Position numbers and translations under genes: made by a program. A DNA stretch of 64,000 bases. Origin: Mesostigma viride (taxonomy: Eukaryota > Streptophyta > Mesostigmatophyceae > Mesostigmatales > Mesostigmataceae). Positions within the stretch are counted from its first letter, which is position 1, and each line of letters starts with the position of its first letter. This document shows, in pieces, positions 23,401 to 32,784 of the stretch. The stretch spans positions 3,692,193-3,756,192 of the forward strand of contig RPFO01000276.1 of assembly GCA_009746045.1 (NCBI GenBank). The letters run 5' to 3'. The notes under the pieces are model-generated. The model did no database searches. It was not told the DNA's origin and saw only the letters and a list, made by a program, of their open reading frames with translations.

Positions 23401-26400
23401 CATGGTGCAGGTGAAGAGAAGTGTGGCCGATGCCAGGGCACCGGGCATGTGTGGTCGGATTGCCCAGCCAACACGAAGGCTGGTCCGAATGTGCGGCTGT
23501 GTGGCGCCTGCCACCAGCCAGGGCACTTCGCCAAGGACTGCAAGCACACACGCGGTCCGCAGGGCAAGAAGCGCCCGCCCAAGCCGGCTGGCAACATGCG
23601 GCCCAAGAAGGCCAAGTGGAACAAATGGCAGAGGCAGGGGAACACCCAGGCCACACCTGCTAACACTCATGTGCCTGTCCCTGCTCCCTCTGCAGCAAAC
23701 TAGATAGCCCATGTTGGGACGATGATGTGTTTACCACTAATCTAGCTGCATGTGATGAGCTGGGTAGTTGTGTAGACAACAATTCTGCTGCGTGCATTGC
23801 TGCTGTGTTGCGTAGCGGCTTGTGCACAGACATTGTTACGCCTGCGGCAACGCGGGACCATGAACCCCCACCGACCAGTAATGCTGGTACTATGCAAGCT
23901 GGACTCATGCACGTCGACCGTGACGATGGGGGGTCACTGGCCACACCAGGTGAAGTCCTTTCCTTGACTGCTGTTGCTGCACGCTTGCATCATGTGTTAG
24001 GCCATGGGACCCACGCTATCCGTTTTGCACGGGCACTGGCACCGGGGACTAAGTTGGCTAGCACGGTGCAGTCCATGTACAGTGGTTGTCACCAGTGTCA
24101 GTCCACTGCGCCTAAGCGTGCACGTAGGCATGTCAAACACCCACCCCTTGAGCGTGGTCACTTGGTGTGTGACATTTTGTTCCAGGACCAGGCTGTCTAC
24201 TTGCTGGGAATAGACAGATTTTCCCATTTTGTTTCAGTTGTCCCACTCAAGTCACAGCATGTTGGGGACCTCCTTGAGGGGATAGACCTGTTGGACTCCA
24301 TGTTTAGCATGGTTACAGGGATGCAGTTTGATCAGCAATTCAAGTGGGCTGCCAAGGAACCTGGATATGAGTTTGTGGGAACAGTGGGGCGTGAGGACCA
24401 CGAGTCACAAGGGATAGCGGAGAGAGCGGTACAGGAGTTTAAGCTGCTTGCTACCCGACGTGGGGACCACATGCCACACAGTGAATTCTCTAGTCGGCTC
24501 TTGTGGGCACTTGCCGTGTGTCGAAGTTTGAACAACCGTGTGCTGATGTCGACACAGGATGGGGTGTTGGTGACTGCCGAGGGTTTGCAGTTTGGCCAAT
24601 ATCACGATGTGGTGGTGGATGTGTACAAAGACCACCTAGCATCCCGTTTTCAGCGCCTTGTCCAGTTGGATAGGCGACGTGGGGCTTATGAGCCCAGTGT
24701 GGGGCATGATGTTTGGCTGCACAAGGAAGGTGCCCTGGGTAAGCGTGGCAGGTGGCTTGGTCCAGCCAAGGTAATTTCTTGTGATGCTGCTATGCGTAAA
24801 TGCGTGGTGGACTATGAGGGCACTGAGGTCACTATGGCTTGGAATAGGGTGAAGCCCTACATGCGTGATGTGGAGGCTTGGTCTAGAGTGTTGGAGTTGT
24901 ACTCCGACCCTAGCAGGCTCTCTAGCACTGTGACTCCTCCTTCCTCTTCGGCTCCTGTATGTGACAATGCAGGGGACAGTGGTACTAGCGCGCCTAGTGG
25001 GGAAGCTGAGTTGGAGTTGCAGAGTGGGGACTATGATGATGATGTTGCTGTGGTAGCACACCACTTACACACCCTAGGGGTAGAACAGGCAGAGAGCTTG
25101 CGCGACAGCTTGCCTAACCTCCCCCCTTCTGGCGTTGGTCGGGAGGATCCCTGCGTTGGTAGGGATAGTACTCAGGGCAGTTCCTGTCTTGAGCGCCCAA
25201 GCCGTAAGGGCTTTCTCACCCTTGCTGTAGAAAGGTTGATGCGTAAACCTCCTACAGACGCTTTGCAAAATCCCGTCAAGGCAGCGATGGTATCCGCATT
25301 TGGTACCCTGGGTGATCAGCATGGTATGAGGATGTTGGTAGATACGCAGGCGAGAACCTCCATTGTCTCATCCCTGCACTACAATCCTGTGAGACCCTCA
25401 GTGCACTGGGAGTGTGTGACTGATTTTGCTGGCTCAACGAAGTTCCCTGTCCTTGGTGTCATTGATGTCAATGTGATGGGGGTGCTAGTTGAGTTTTGCG
25501 TGGTGGAAGGGTATAGTGGTCCACCAATCCTTGGTCAGAACTTCCTTGTACGGGAGGATGTCTGGGTCAACTCCACCTGCTTGCGGCGGGAGGGGCATGC
25601 TGATCTGCCTCTTGAGGACTATGCTGTCATGTCTGACTGCCAACTTGTTGCTGTCATAGGCAACATTCGGCACGTGAACTATGCCCGTGAGAGTGATGTG
25701 CCGTTGGTAACTCAGTTGTTGCTTCCTAAACGTCCTAGCTTGGCTAGTCTCGGCATTGGACGTCATGATGTTGCTACCCAAAGCCCTATCTCTTACCATG
25801 ATGCTGACGTGGAGTGTCAAACGGAGGAGGGGCTAGATGGGTGGACTAAGGCCATTATTGCGTCAGGTGAAAGGTGGCTTGCATACCGTGCTGTTGAACC
25901 GGTTGATGAAGTGCCCAGTGGTGCTCGCCTTTTGCGCCACAAGTGGACTTTGGAGCGTAAGTTGGTGCCTGACACAACAACTAGGGTGCCTTTTGTTCGC
26001 CCGGTGGTCCTAGAATTTTCAGGTACTAGTGATCTTCCGGACAATGCCATCTCAGCACCTGGGTTGATCAAGGATAATTGGCGCATGGTCCTGTCCTTCT
26101 ACCTAGGCCAGCTCAACAAGGGACTTCCGTATGAGTCAGCCCTCATGGATTTCAGCAAAGCTTTTTTGAATGGTGATCCCAAGCTCGCTGAGAATGTGTG
26201 GGCTGGCACGACCCGCTTGTATGTGCGCTGTCCTCCCTTGTGGCAGCCTATCATGGGCAAGAAGTTTCTCCGTCTCTTGAAGGGTGTTGACGGTACTGTG
26301 ACAGGTCCTCGGATTTGGCGCCTTTGCCTCGAGCGTCTTTTGCTTGATGTGATGCACATGTACTATCATGACCTGGACCCCTCTCTGTTTGTTGGCTCAT

Positions 26401-29400
26401 GGGAGGGGCAGCCAGTTTTTGTGTTCATTCATGTCGATGATGTGGACTGCATGGGCCCCACACCGTGGCTAGACTGGTTTTGTGCCACTGTTGCTCAGCA
26501 CTTCCCGGTCGGCAAGGTCATTCGCCGCGTCTTGGACAAGTATGTCAAGTTCTGTGGCGTCGACACTATGCTCACCAAGGATGCCTCTGGCAGATATGTG
26601 ATGAAGCTGCGTGCAGCGGGGGACTATGTTCAGGAGCTCATCACTCAGCTTTCATCCCTTACTAGTCAGTATATTCAGCCTGCTGAGTGTGGTTCTCTGC
26701 GGGGTAAGCTGAACTGGCTGGTCTCTACCGTCTCCCCTGACTTGGCGGTGCTTGCTCGGTTGCCAGATGACTTGATGTGCTCTCTTTCCCGCAATGTCAT
26801 GTGTAAGTACATTTCTGCCTCCCCTGGGTTGGTCTTACATGGGGTGGACTATGAGCGGCCTATTCACTTGTCCGCGTATTGTGATAGCAGTTTGGATAGT
26901 GCTAATATCTCTAAGCTCCGTGGGCGCTGTGCCGCTGTGGTGCTTTTGAGTAATTCTGCCACTGTCCATGTCCCTGAATCTTCCCCTTCACCCTTTGCGT
27001 GGTTTTCTCGCTTACATCGGCGGGTGTATGTGGGTAGTGACACTGCAGAGGCTCGTGCCTTCTGCGAGACTGCTGAGGAGTTGATGTATTTCCGTGCGGT
27101 TCTTCGGTGGTGTTTGAAGTTTTGCCGTGTCATTCCACAGGTTGATACCACCATCTTCACGGATTCGCAGTCGCTGATTGACTTTTTGGCTGATCCTTAT
27201 GCGCGCACGCGCAAGCTCGACTTCCTTCGTGCCAAAGAATATAGTGACGCTGTTTCGCTGTACCATGTTCGCGACAATGATAACATTTCAGATGCTTTGA
27301 CCAAGCTGTATGCCAAGGCTAGGCCTCAGTATGACAAGCTTCGTCTAGTTCAGGCGACACTTTAAATTGTCCCTGTCTGATTTCAGGGTTACATCTTGCC
27401 CTGGCTGATGTGTGTTTTCACTCTTTTCTGAATTTCCTATTTAAAATTGGCATTGACCATGGCCTTGATGCTTCTCTCTGCGGGAGAGTTGCATACTATG
27501 TAATGGGCTCTTGTCTGGGTTTTCACCCGTTGATGCTTGGCGGTGGCCGGCATACTATGTTTCCGGGTTTCCCCAGTGTGGTACGATGAATAAATGACTT
27601 GCCATAATGATGTGTGTCTTGCACATGCATCCAAGTTCATGCGACCGCTATGCTTGTTGGTGTTGTTTCCCAACAAGACTTTGCCACTACTAGGATTGTG
27701 AAGTCGGTGACTGGGATGCGGCCGTACCGATCATCTTGAGTACATCCCTGTCCGTACCGACTCACAAAGAAAAAGAAGTCGGAGTTGTACTGTGTAGTTC
27801 TACTCAGTACCCTAAATCCTAGTGTGGACGCCGCGCCGTCAGCATCTTTGCTGCGACGGAATCTTGTGAACGGCATCTAGCGTCGCGCCGAGGAATCTCG
27901 GACTATGTTAAGCAAGTCCAATGCACGATGATAAGTTAATGAGAAATAAATGCAACGTGACGGCGGACGAGGTAGCCGCCTGCGTGTTCCTCTGCGTAGC
28001 ACCAAAGCACTTGCCTCTCGACGAAGAGCGTTGGTATCCAAAACACATTATTGCAACTCCATCCATTGATGGTCACGATGCCGTCCCCATCGCCACAACA
28101 TCACTATTCACCGCAACGAACCAGGGCGGCGGGTCGGAACCTGTGTGGGGCCAAGTACGCATCCGTCCGCGTCATAGGCAGCCGGTACATAAACCAGTGC
28201 ACCACACCCTCTCAAATCATTACCGCGTTCATGCAGCCACAAGTGCCACCGGCCACTCACCTGGGCATCCCCTTTACCCACAGGTAAAACCCCACCTCGG
28301 CGTCTAGCGTGATGACGCAAGTAACCAGCAATGCCACCCACCTCAGCGTCGAGCGTGACGGCACAAGTGACCAGTGAGGCCGTGTTGGACATGTTGAAGC
28401 GTAGTCGGCCGCCCACGCATTGCTGGCGCGCCCAGGGTGGCATCCTGTCCAACGGCAGGTGCTGCCATGCCAGCTGGCAGATGGTGGCCACGGGATGATT
28501 TGCATTGATGGATCGGGTATATGAGGGCAACTTTGTGAGGTGGATCACACACCATACACAGAGCATAATGACGATAACAAAAGGATGATGGTGCACATAG
28601 AATGGGGGCGATGCCATAAGGCGAACTGCGCAAATGAGAACCGTTACAGAAGGGAACTTGCATCTATGCGGGCGGAGGCATAGGGGCAACGGGTGGGAAT
28701 TCCCAGAGCCTTGAAAAGTGACGTTGTTACGACTTGCCGTTGAACACATCCAAAAGCATGGCAGCCTGAAAGGGAAGATTATCAGGGTGGTCTTTATGTA
28801 CCGTATGCACCAGTGGTCCCTAGTCTGCTCACATGCACCACCCCACGTGCTCCGAATGTGCCCAGTCAGCTCCGAATGCCACACAAAACCGGCTCGAGAT
28901 ACAGCACACGAAAACGCTTCGAGAGTCCGAAAACGCTATCATGTGGCACTCGATAACCTACGGTCACTCTAACTGTTTGCATGGCCACTGTGACGTTTAC
29001 GAGGTCACTGCAAGCTCGAGCATGGGTCGTCGCGCAAAGAAAGTTCAGCGGCCAGCCGGTACATGGAGGGGGCATCGCATATGAAAAATGGCATCGCTGG
29101 ATGAACTGCAGTCAAGCATAAGGGACCAAAGATGGCTATTTGGTATTATGTGTCTCTCTGTGTGTCGTGTCGTATTCGAACAGCAAGTAGCACTCTGTAT
29201 CTGTTTCGACCCACCTCAGGTTTTCCGTACGTTGCGCGGTTGAGGCTGACTGATGCGGGGTCCACATCTTGGCCGCAATCTGAGGTGGTGTGGACGATAA
29301 TACACAGAGAGACAGTCATACACAGTAGGTGCAGCTGTTAGTGAGTAATCAACGGCAAGGACAGCCACAACCGTGCACACATGCAGGAGCGAGAGCGTTG

Positions 29401-31818
29401 CTGGACTAAACATGGGCGAACAGGGCGAGACGGGCAAAAGAATTTATTAGGGATAACAGGGCAGTAGGGCAATAGGGCCACCAGGGCCATAGGGCAATAG
29501 GGCCACCAGGGCCAAGACGGCCGAGAGGGCCCATGGGGCCGAGAGGGCCAATGGGAGCCACCAGGGCAATTAGGGTCAATAGGGCGAATAGGGCCACTAG
29601 GGCCACTAGGGCCACCAGGGCCACCAGGGCCACTAGGGCCACTAGGGCCTCTCGGGCCACTCGGGCCACTCGGGCCACTCGGGCCACTAAGGCCACTAGG
29701 GCCACTAGGGCGACTCGGGCCTCTAAGGCCACTAGGGCCACTCGGGCCACTAGGGCCAATACGGCCAATACGGCCAATACGGCCAATACAGCCAGTACGG
29801 CAAGTATGGCAGTAGGAGAGACATTGGAAATAGTGAAAAAAAGGCAGATAGGACAAGTACAGAAATTAAATGTATAATAGGGCAAGCAGGGCAAGCAGGG
29901 CAAGCAGGGCAAGCAGGGCAAGCAGGGCAAGCAGGGCAAGCAGGGCAAGCAGGGCAAGCAGGGCAAGCAGGGCAAGCAGGGCAAGCAGGGCAAGCAGGGC
30001 AAGCAGGGCAAGCAGGGCAAGCAGGGCAAGCAGGGCAAGCAGGGCAAGCAGGGCAAGCAGGGCAAGCAGGGCAAGCAGGGCAAGCAGGGCAAGCAGGGCA
30101 AGCAGGGCAAGCAGGGCAAGCAGGGCAAGCAGGGCAAGCAGGGCAAGCAGGGCAAGCAGGGCAAGCAGGGCAAGCAGGGCAAGCAGGGCAAGCAGGGCAA
30201 GCAGGGCAAGCAGGGCAAGTAGGGCAAGCAGGGCGAGTAGGTCAAGCAGGGCAAGCAGGGCAAGTAGAGCAAGCAGGGCAAGTAGGGCAAGCAGGGCAAG
30301 TAGGGCAAGTAGGGCAAGTGGGGCAAGTAGGGCAAGTAGGGCACACACACTGCACACGTGCACATACGGCAAATAAGGCATATTGGCAAATATGGAAGAC
30401 ATGGAAACTACGGAATAAGGTAAATACGCCAAGCGGGGCAACTATGTTGGATAGGACCAACAGGTGGAGCACAGGATACAGGACGCGGAATAAGGGAAAC
30501 ATTAGGGCAACTAGGGCGGAAAGGATAGATAGGGCTGATAGGGAGGTAGGAGGGGTTTGGAAGAACTGCGGCAGAGGGTGGGAATGCTTCCTCCTGTCAG
30601 CTGCTTGACAGCGCATCGCAGCAACGGCACTCACCCACAGCGGGGGGTGACACAGCTGCCATCATGACGGCTGACCTGGCAATGATGGTAGTATTTCTGC
30701 TACATTTGATAGGATCCACGGAACTGAACAAATCGCCTGCATCCATGACCATGCCGTGTCTTTACCTTGGCCTAGCATGAGTGGGCAACATATAGCAATC
30801 AATGGCATGAAGCCCTTATTGGTGCCCATTGACTCCCCCGCAGGGGCATCAGATTACTTGACCCACATTCAGCATACCCACCTGTGCTTGCCAGAGGAGA
30901 AAATACCACGATGGCTAGCAAGATGAATACATGAGTGGAAAGAAAGATAACTAATCAGATAAATAACAAGGTAGGAAGCCAGATGAATGGGACGATGAAT
31001 AGCAACATGAATACCAAGATGGTAGAGTCAGGGAGGCCCACCAGAGTGCGAGAGTGCAAGCATGCTGCAATGCTGCACGAGTTAGGCAAAATGTTCTGCA
31101 CGGCGAAGGCCATGTACACTGTGCCGAAACACATGGGCCGCAGCGGTCACAACACACAGTCCCGTACAAACAGCAAGTGACCTTCTTCAAAGTGGACCCC
31201 ACAGCAATAACTGGCACAGTTTCTGCGTACATTTCGACAGCGTAGAAATAATTAGGGGCCACACGAAACCAGGGCGACAGGCTGAGACGGGCTGAGACGC
31301 CACACGCAGTAACCCCGGGCACCATCCTGACACCGCCTGGGACCCCTAGGCTTGCGACACGGAAAACATGACATCGCCATGCCTGGTCGTTTTAAGGGCA
31401 AGCAGAGAGCTGGAAGAAAACAAGTCGCTATCAGAGACGCAGTAAGAGCGCCGGTACCAATAAGGTGAGCTTCGGGTAAAATTTGAGCCTCTACATGGGG
31501 TATAACCTGACAGGTATGCTCTTCCACTTACCACTACATCACCACAAATTGTCCAAGGTGCGAGTACTGGACAGGATTCCAAGATATAGATACTTTCAAA
31601 AACATAGAGACGGAAATTTAAGGGAGATCGCCTCACAAAATGCTAGCGTAGACCGTGCATGCGCCTTGGAAGCTATCCGTTGGCGCCGGAGGTCCTCCGT
31701 GGATGCTGCATCAGCTTGTCGCCGTTCCTCTGGTGTCAAAAGTCTTAGTGACGCGTCAATGAAGTCGGGGTGGCAGATATCTTGCACGAATGCACACCAT
31801 ACGTGGACGTCTCCCGCA
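17416..31818 (-). CDS. Sfp-type 4'-phosphopantetheinyl transferase, intron-expanded
   Basis: The enzyme moves phosphopantetheine from CoA to a serine of carrier proteins (fatty acid or polyketide synthases, aminoadipate reductase). Core exons: about 31818-31637 (DVHVW and a LTPEERR...AHARSTL start), 28473-28342 ([10 protein letters not shown]), 21154-20975 (IGVDVE with Mg2+-binding Asp/Glu, ending WTLK) and 18938-18795 ([10 protein letters not shown]). The last three are whole codons and join in phase, recreating GVDVE...WTLKE..VKADGRG. The FN-S-H motif reads FNMSNT, so the usual His is Asn. The first exon ends in phase 1 at a GTGAGG donor while the second starts in phase 0, so an exon between 28.5 and 31.6 kb is unseen. 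C-terminal exons near 18.3 kb and at 17621-17416 are tentative. The start codon is not identified. One intron contains the whole copia-like element. Confidence 0.78.
19171..19998. repeat. Minisatellite, 42-bp and 38-bp units
   Basis: About 20 tandem copies of a unit containing GCCTTGCAAGGCAGCC and GACGCCATTCCC. Full units are 42 bp and keep frame; shorter 38-bp units lose GGCA and shift frame. It lies in an intron of the phosphopantetheinyl transferase gene. The apparent 14-residue protein repeat is not a gene. Confidence 0.93.
20340..20974 (-). repeat. Degenerate array of 5' splice-site copies
   Basis: On the minus strand the exon ends CTCAAG|GTG at 20975/20974. The string CTCAAGGTG recurs in the intron at 20928/20927, 20852/20851, 20581/20580 and 20400/20399, with variable flanks. 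The rest is C/T-rich on the plus strand. Confidence 0.7.
21415..21885. repeat. (GTAGAGAGGG)n minisatellite
   Basis: About 45 near-perfect 10-bp units with a few variants (GAAGAGAGGG, GCAGAGAGGG). The G runs could form quadruplexes. It lies in the intron of the phosphopantetheinyl transferase gene upstream of the GVDVE exon. Confidence 0.95.
22174..22449 (+). repeat. 5' LTR
   Basis: 276 bp, AGTTG at the left end and CAACT at the right. It contains an ATG-initiated frame from 22312 that runs without a stop into gag. Confidence 0.95.
22312..23703 (+). CDS. gag: Gag (capsid/nucleocapsid) of the copia-like element
   Basis: Structural polyprotein that packages element RNA into virus-like particles. 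Two CCHC zinc knuckles near the C-terminus ([14 protein letters not shown] and [14 protein letters not shown]) are followed by a Lys/Arg/Pro-rich tail, typical of nucleocapsid. The N-terminal region is alanine-rich and predicted helical. The first ATG (22312) is inside the LTR and adds 55 residues, 46 of them LTR-encoded; the first ATG outside the LTR is 22477, in the same frame and in an AAAAATG context. I favour 22477 as the main start, giving about 408 residues, but the LTR start cannot be excluded. It ends with TAG at 23701-23703, 40 nt beyond the point where the pol frame opens. Confidence 0.9.
   Translation: MHDDKLMRNKCNVTADEVAACVFLCVAPKHLPLDEERWYPKHIIATCTQERTFSKMFRTGLTTPSSKIKHKIKLPNLGALGSKGVGTLRKPTASEIQRNLNEEFAKQDSPAVVDTAAEETAPAAARAAELPSGSQAAGLRTASLDRAARILWMKEQKVIEERIPAPIPAAPEPSEKVKEQFILNLRKWHSDVQDMVAKPIELLRRNRLATEGYKVVSDLIEIAYKEDRSWEEFMASLEKNLLKTGLMRLVADAVSILKFDLNRKVDISQATLDYEQKLALSSCSPGDAFSVVMFLAKGIMSGSLSESALQGMSGTLTVDKLANRAEAFQIIRNSVAVPAAAKALVAAGISDPLSSAAAPIARIHGAGEEKCGRCQGTGHVWSDCPANTKAGPNVRLCGACHQPGHFAKDCKHTRGPQGKKRPPKPAGNMRPKKAKWNKWQRQGNTQATPANTHVPVPAPSAAN
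23664..27365 (+). CDS. pol: Pol: integrase, retropepsin-like segment, reverse transcriptase, RNase H
   Basis: Open from 23664, with a GTG at 23727 as the first start-like codon; residue numbers count from 23727 (1212 aa). Integrase zinc finger: H88, H93, C121, C124. Core: D149 and an E232 in GIAERAV; the middle Asp is unclear (D190 or D202, neither at standard spacing). A GPAKVI...NRVKPY module lies near 345-378. Next is a retropepsin-like segment with VDTQAR (D539) and ILGQNF (601-606). The reverse transcriptase has DFSKAFLNG (D808) and HVDDVD (D904, D905). The RNase H carboxylates are D1053, E1108, D1146 and D1189. Standard copia order is protease-integrase-RT-RNase H; here the protease-like part follows integrase. 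Pol is in the -1 frame relative to gag, so expression needs frameshifting, splicing or re-initiation. Confidence 0.92.
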   Translation, partial: HSCACPCSLCSKLDSPCWDDDVFTTNLAACDELGSCVDNNSAACIAAVLRSGLCTDIVTPAATRDHEPPPTSNAGTMQAGLMHVDRDDGGSLATPGEVLSLTAVAARLHHVLGHGTHAIRFARALAPGTKLASTVQSMYSGCHQCQSTAPKRARRHVKHPPLERGHLVCDILFQDQAVYLLGIDRFSHFVSVVPLKSQHVGDLLEGIDLLDSMFSMVTGMQFDQQFKWAAKEPGYEFVGTVGREDHESQGIAERAVQEFKLLATRRGDHMPHSEFSSRLLWALAVCRSLNNRVLMSTQDGVLVTAEGLQFGQYHDVVVDVYKDHLASRFQRLVQLDRRRGAYEPSVGHDVWLHKEGALGKRGRWLGPAKVISCDAAMRKCVVDYEGTEVTMAWNRVKPYMRDVEAWSRVLELYSDPSRLSSTVTPPSSSAPVCDNAGDSGTSAPSGEAELELQSGDYDDDVAVVAHHLHTLGVEQAESLRDSLPNLPPSGVGREDPCVGRDSTQGSSCLERPSRKGFLTLAVERLMRKPPTDALQNPVKAAMVSAFGTLGDQHGMRMLVDTQARTSIVSSLHYNPVRPSVHWECVTDFAGSTKFPVLGVIDVNVMGVLVEFCVVEGYSGPPILGQNFLVREDVWVNSTCLRREGHADLPLEDYAVMSDCQLVAVIGNIRHVNYARESDVPLVTQLLLPKRPSLASLGIGRHDVATQSPISYHDADVECQTEEGLDGWTKAIIASGERWLAYRAVEPVDEVPSGARLLRHKWTLERKLVPDTTTRVPFVRPVVLEFSGTSDLPDNAISAPGLIKDNWRMVLSFYLGQLNKGLPYESALMDFSKAFLNGDPKLAENVWAGTTRLYVRCPPLWQPIMGKKFLRLLKGVDGTVTGPRIWRLCLERLLLDVMHMYYHDLDPSLFVGSWEGQPVFVFIHVDDVDCMGPTPWLDWFCATVAQHFPVGKVIRRVLDKYVKFCGVDTMLTKDASGRYVMKLRAAGDYVQELITQLSSLTSQYIQPAECGSLRGKLNWLVSTVSPDLAVLARLPDDLMCSLSRNVMCKYISASPGLVLHGVDYERPIHLSAYCDSSLDSANISKLRGRCAAVVLLSNSATVHVPESSPSPFAWFSRLHRRVYVGSDTAEARAFCETAEELMYFRAVLRWCLKFCRVIPQVDTTIFTDSQSLIDFLADPYARTRKLDFLRAKEYSDAVSLYHVRDNDNISDALTKLYAKARPQYDKLRLVQATL
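27764..27782 (+). promoter_or_regulatory. Polypurine tract
   Basis: A purine-rich run (AAAGAAAAAGAAG and a few more bases) lies directly before the 3' LTR. This is the expected primer site for plus-strand DNA synthesis. I could not match the region after the 5' LTR (from 22450) to a tRNA 3' end from memory, so no primer binding site is called. Confidence 0.7.
27783..28058 (+). repeat. 3' LTR
   Basis: Identical by eye to the 5' LTR over all 276 bases. It is followed by the TSD CCATC at 28059-28063. Confidence 0.95.
28474..29447. other. No exon recognised
   Basis: This is part of the phosphopantetheinyl transferase intron region on the minus strand. The exon missing from that gene model could lie here or in 30.4-31.6 kb, but I could not identify it by motif. 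Confidence 0.35.
29448..29810. repeat. 9-bp minisatellite, GGGCCACTA-like
   Basis: About 40 units of 9 bp with drift (GGGCCACTA, GGGCCACCA, GGGCCACTC, CGGCCAATA). The nine-base length keeps all frames open, giving false Ala/Thr/Arg or Gly/Pro/Ser repeats. Confidence 0.92.
29876..30345. repeat. 9-bp minisatellite, GGGCAAGCA
   Basis: Roughly 40 nearly perfect GGGCAAGCA units, changing to GGGCAAGTA toward the right end. It is separated from the 29448-29810 array by about 65 bp of unique sequence. The two arrays share the GGGC core and 9-bp register and probably have a common origin. Confidence 0.95.
30346..31636. other. No exon recognised
   Basis: Intron region of the phosphopantetheinyl transferase gene. 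Open frames on the minus strand at 30951-31325 and 31346-31636 show no recognisable family motif. ATGAATA-rich sequence lies near 30920-31020. Confidence 0.35.
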
Positions 31819-32319
31819 CTCAAAATAGGAGATATTTGCCTCACCCCATTGCACGGCGCCACTGATGTTTGGAGACTGTGCCCCGGGGCGGAGGCTTGCC
31901 AGCTGCAAAGGGTATGCAATACCTTTTCCCGGCGCACATCGCTCAAAACCGAGCTTGATCCCACCCCTTTTGTATGTAGTAACGGATACAATTTGGAGGT
32001 TTTCTTGGCGTACCGGCTCTCCCACTGCCGTCCAACTCTCCGGAACGCCTGGGTAACAACACGCATATGTAAGCAATCCTGACTGCCGACCCTCCAATAC
32101 GGGCATTTTGTGGTGTTTCCCAAGAGCATTCTGTATGAGAAGCGAGGTCAAGCCAGTATGGACGGCACTAGCATTGCTACATGGTAGCCATAGCCTTGCA
32201 TGAGCGAGGGACGCAGTTGGTGACGAGTAAATTGACGGGGTCACTTTACAGTATGTATTACACGAGTCAGTACGTCAGTAGTCATTACGTTCCTGAAGTC
32301 TGTCACAGCTGCAGTGCTT

Positions 32320-32490
32320 CCCTACAGTGCGTAGCTGTACAGTGCTACAGTAGCTGTACAGCTACAGTGCGGCGTGGGACACAACAACAACAACAACAGT
32401 GCGGCGTGGGACACAACAAACAACAACAACCGACAACAACAACAACAACAGTGCTACAGTGCTACAGTGCTACAGTGCAGTACATACTAC
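32320..32490. repeat. CTACAGTG and (CAA)n short repeats
   Basis: GTGCTACAGT units flank two CAACAACAAC runs, each preceded by GTGCGGCGTGGGACACAA. The GTGCGGCGTGGG block also precedes CAA repeats near 42398 and 11475. Confidence 0.8.
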
Positions 32491-32784
32491 ACCCCTAGTC
32501 CCACGTGTAAGATTTCCAGCATTCAGATATTGAGATCCTGAATTTGACCTCTAAGAATTGTAGTAGAATAGTAATATAATGTATTAGAATTTAGAATAAT
32601 CGAATCATAGTAGTAAGATTCTCTAAGATCGTGAGCCCTGGATTGGCCGGACCCCAATCTTAAACGTGGAGCTAGGGGTGTACTGTAGCTGGCGTAGGCA
32701 ATGTCTCCAAGGATGCCTAATGCGACCAGCGTACACGCTCTCGATGTTGTATGTACCAGGTACCTACCCTCCGGCTCCCGTTTG

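Larger units (their letters stand above)
22174..28058 (+). mobile_element. Complete Ty1/copia-like LTR retrotransposon
   Basis: A 5885-bp element flanked by the 5-bp TSD CCATC (22169-22173 and 28059-28063). The 276-bp LTRs (22174-22449 and 27783-28058) look identical base for base, and each has the short inverted ends AGTTG...CAACT. Gag and a long pol ORF are both uninterrupted. A purine-rich tract sits just inside the 3' LTR. RNase H follows reverse transcriptase at the C-terminus, as in Ty1/copia. It lies in sense orientation opposite to the host phosphopantetheinyl transferase gene, inside an intron. Identical LTRs and intact frames mean a recent insertion that may still be mobile. Confidence 0.96.

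Noticed and set aside
29406-30441. Long Leu/Pro/Cys, Ala/Leu and Ser/Arg repeat frames
   Set aside because: Products of the 9-bp arrays; every frame is open because nine is a multiple of three.
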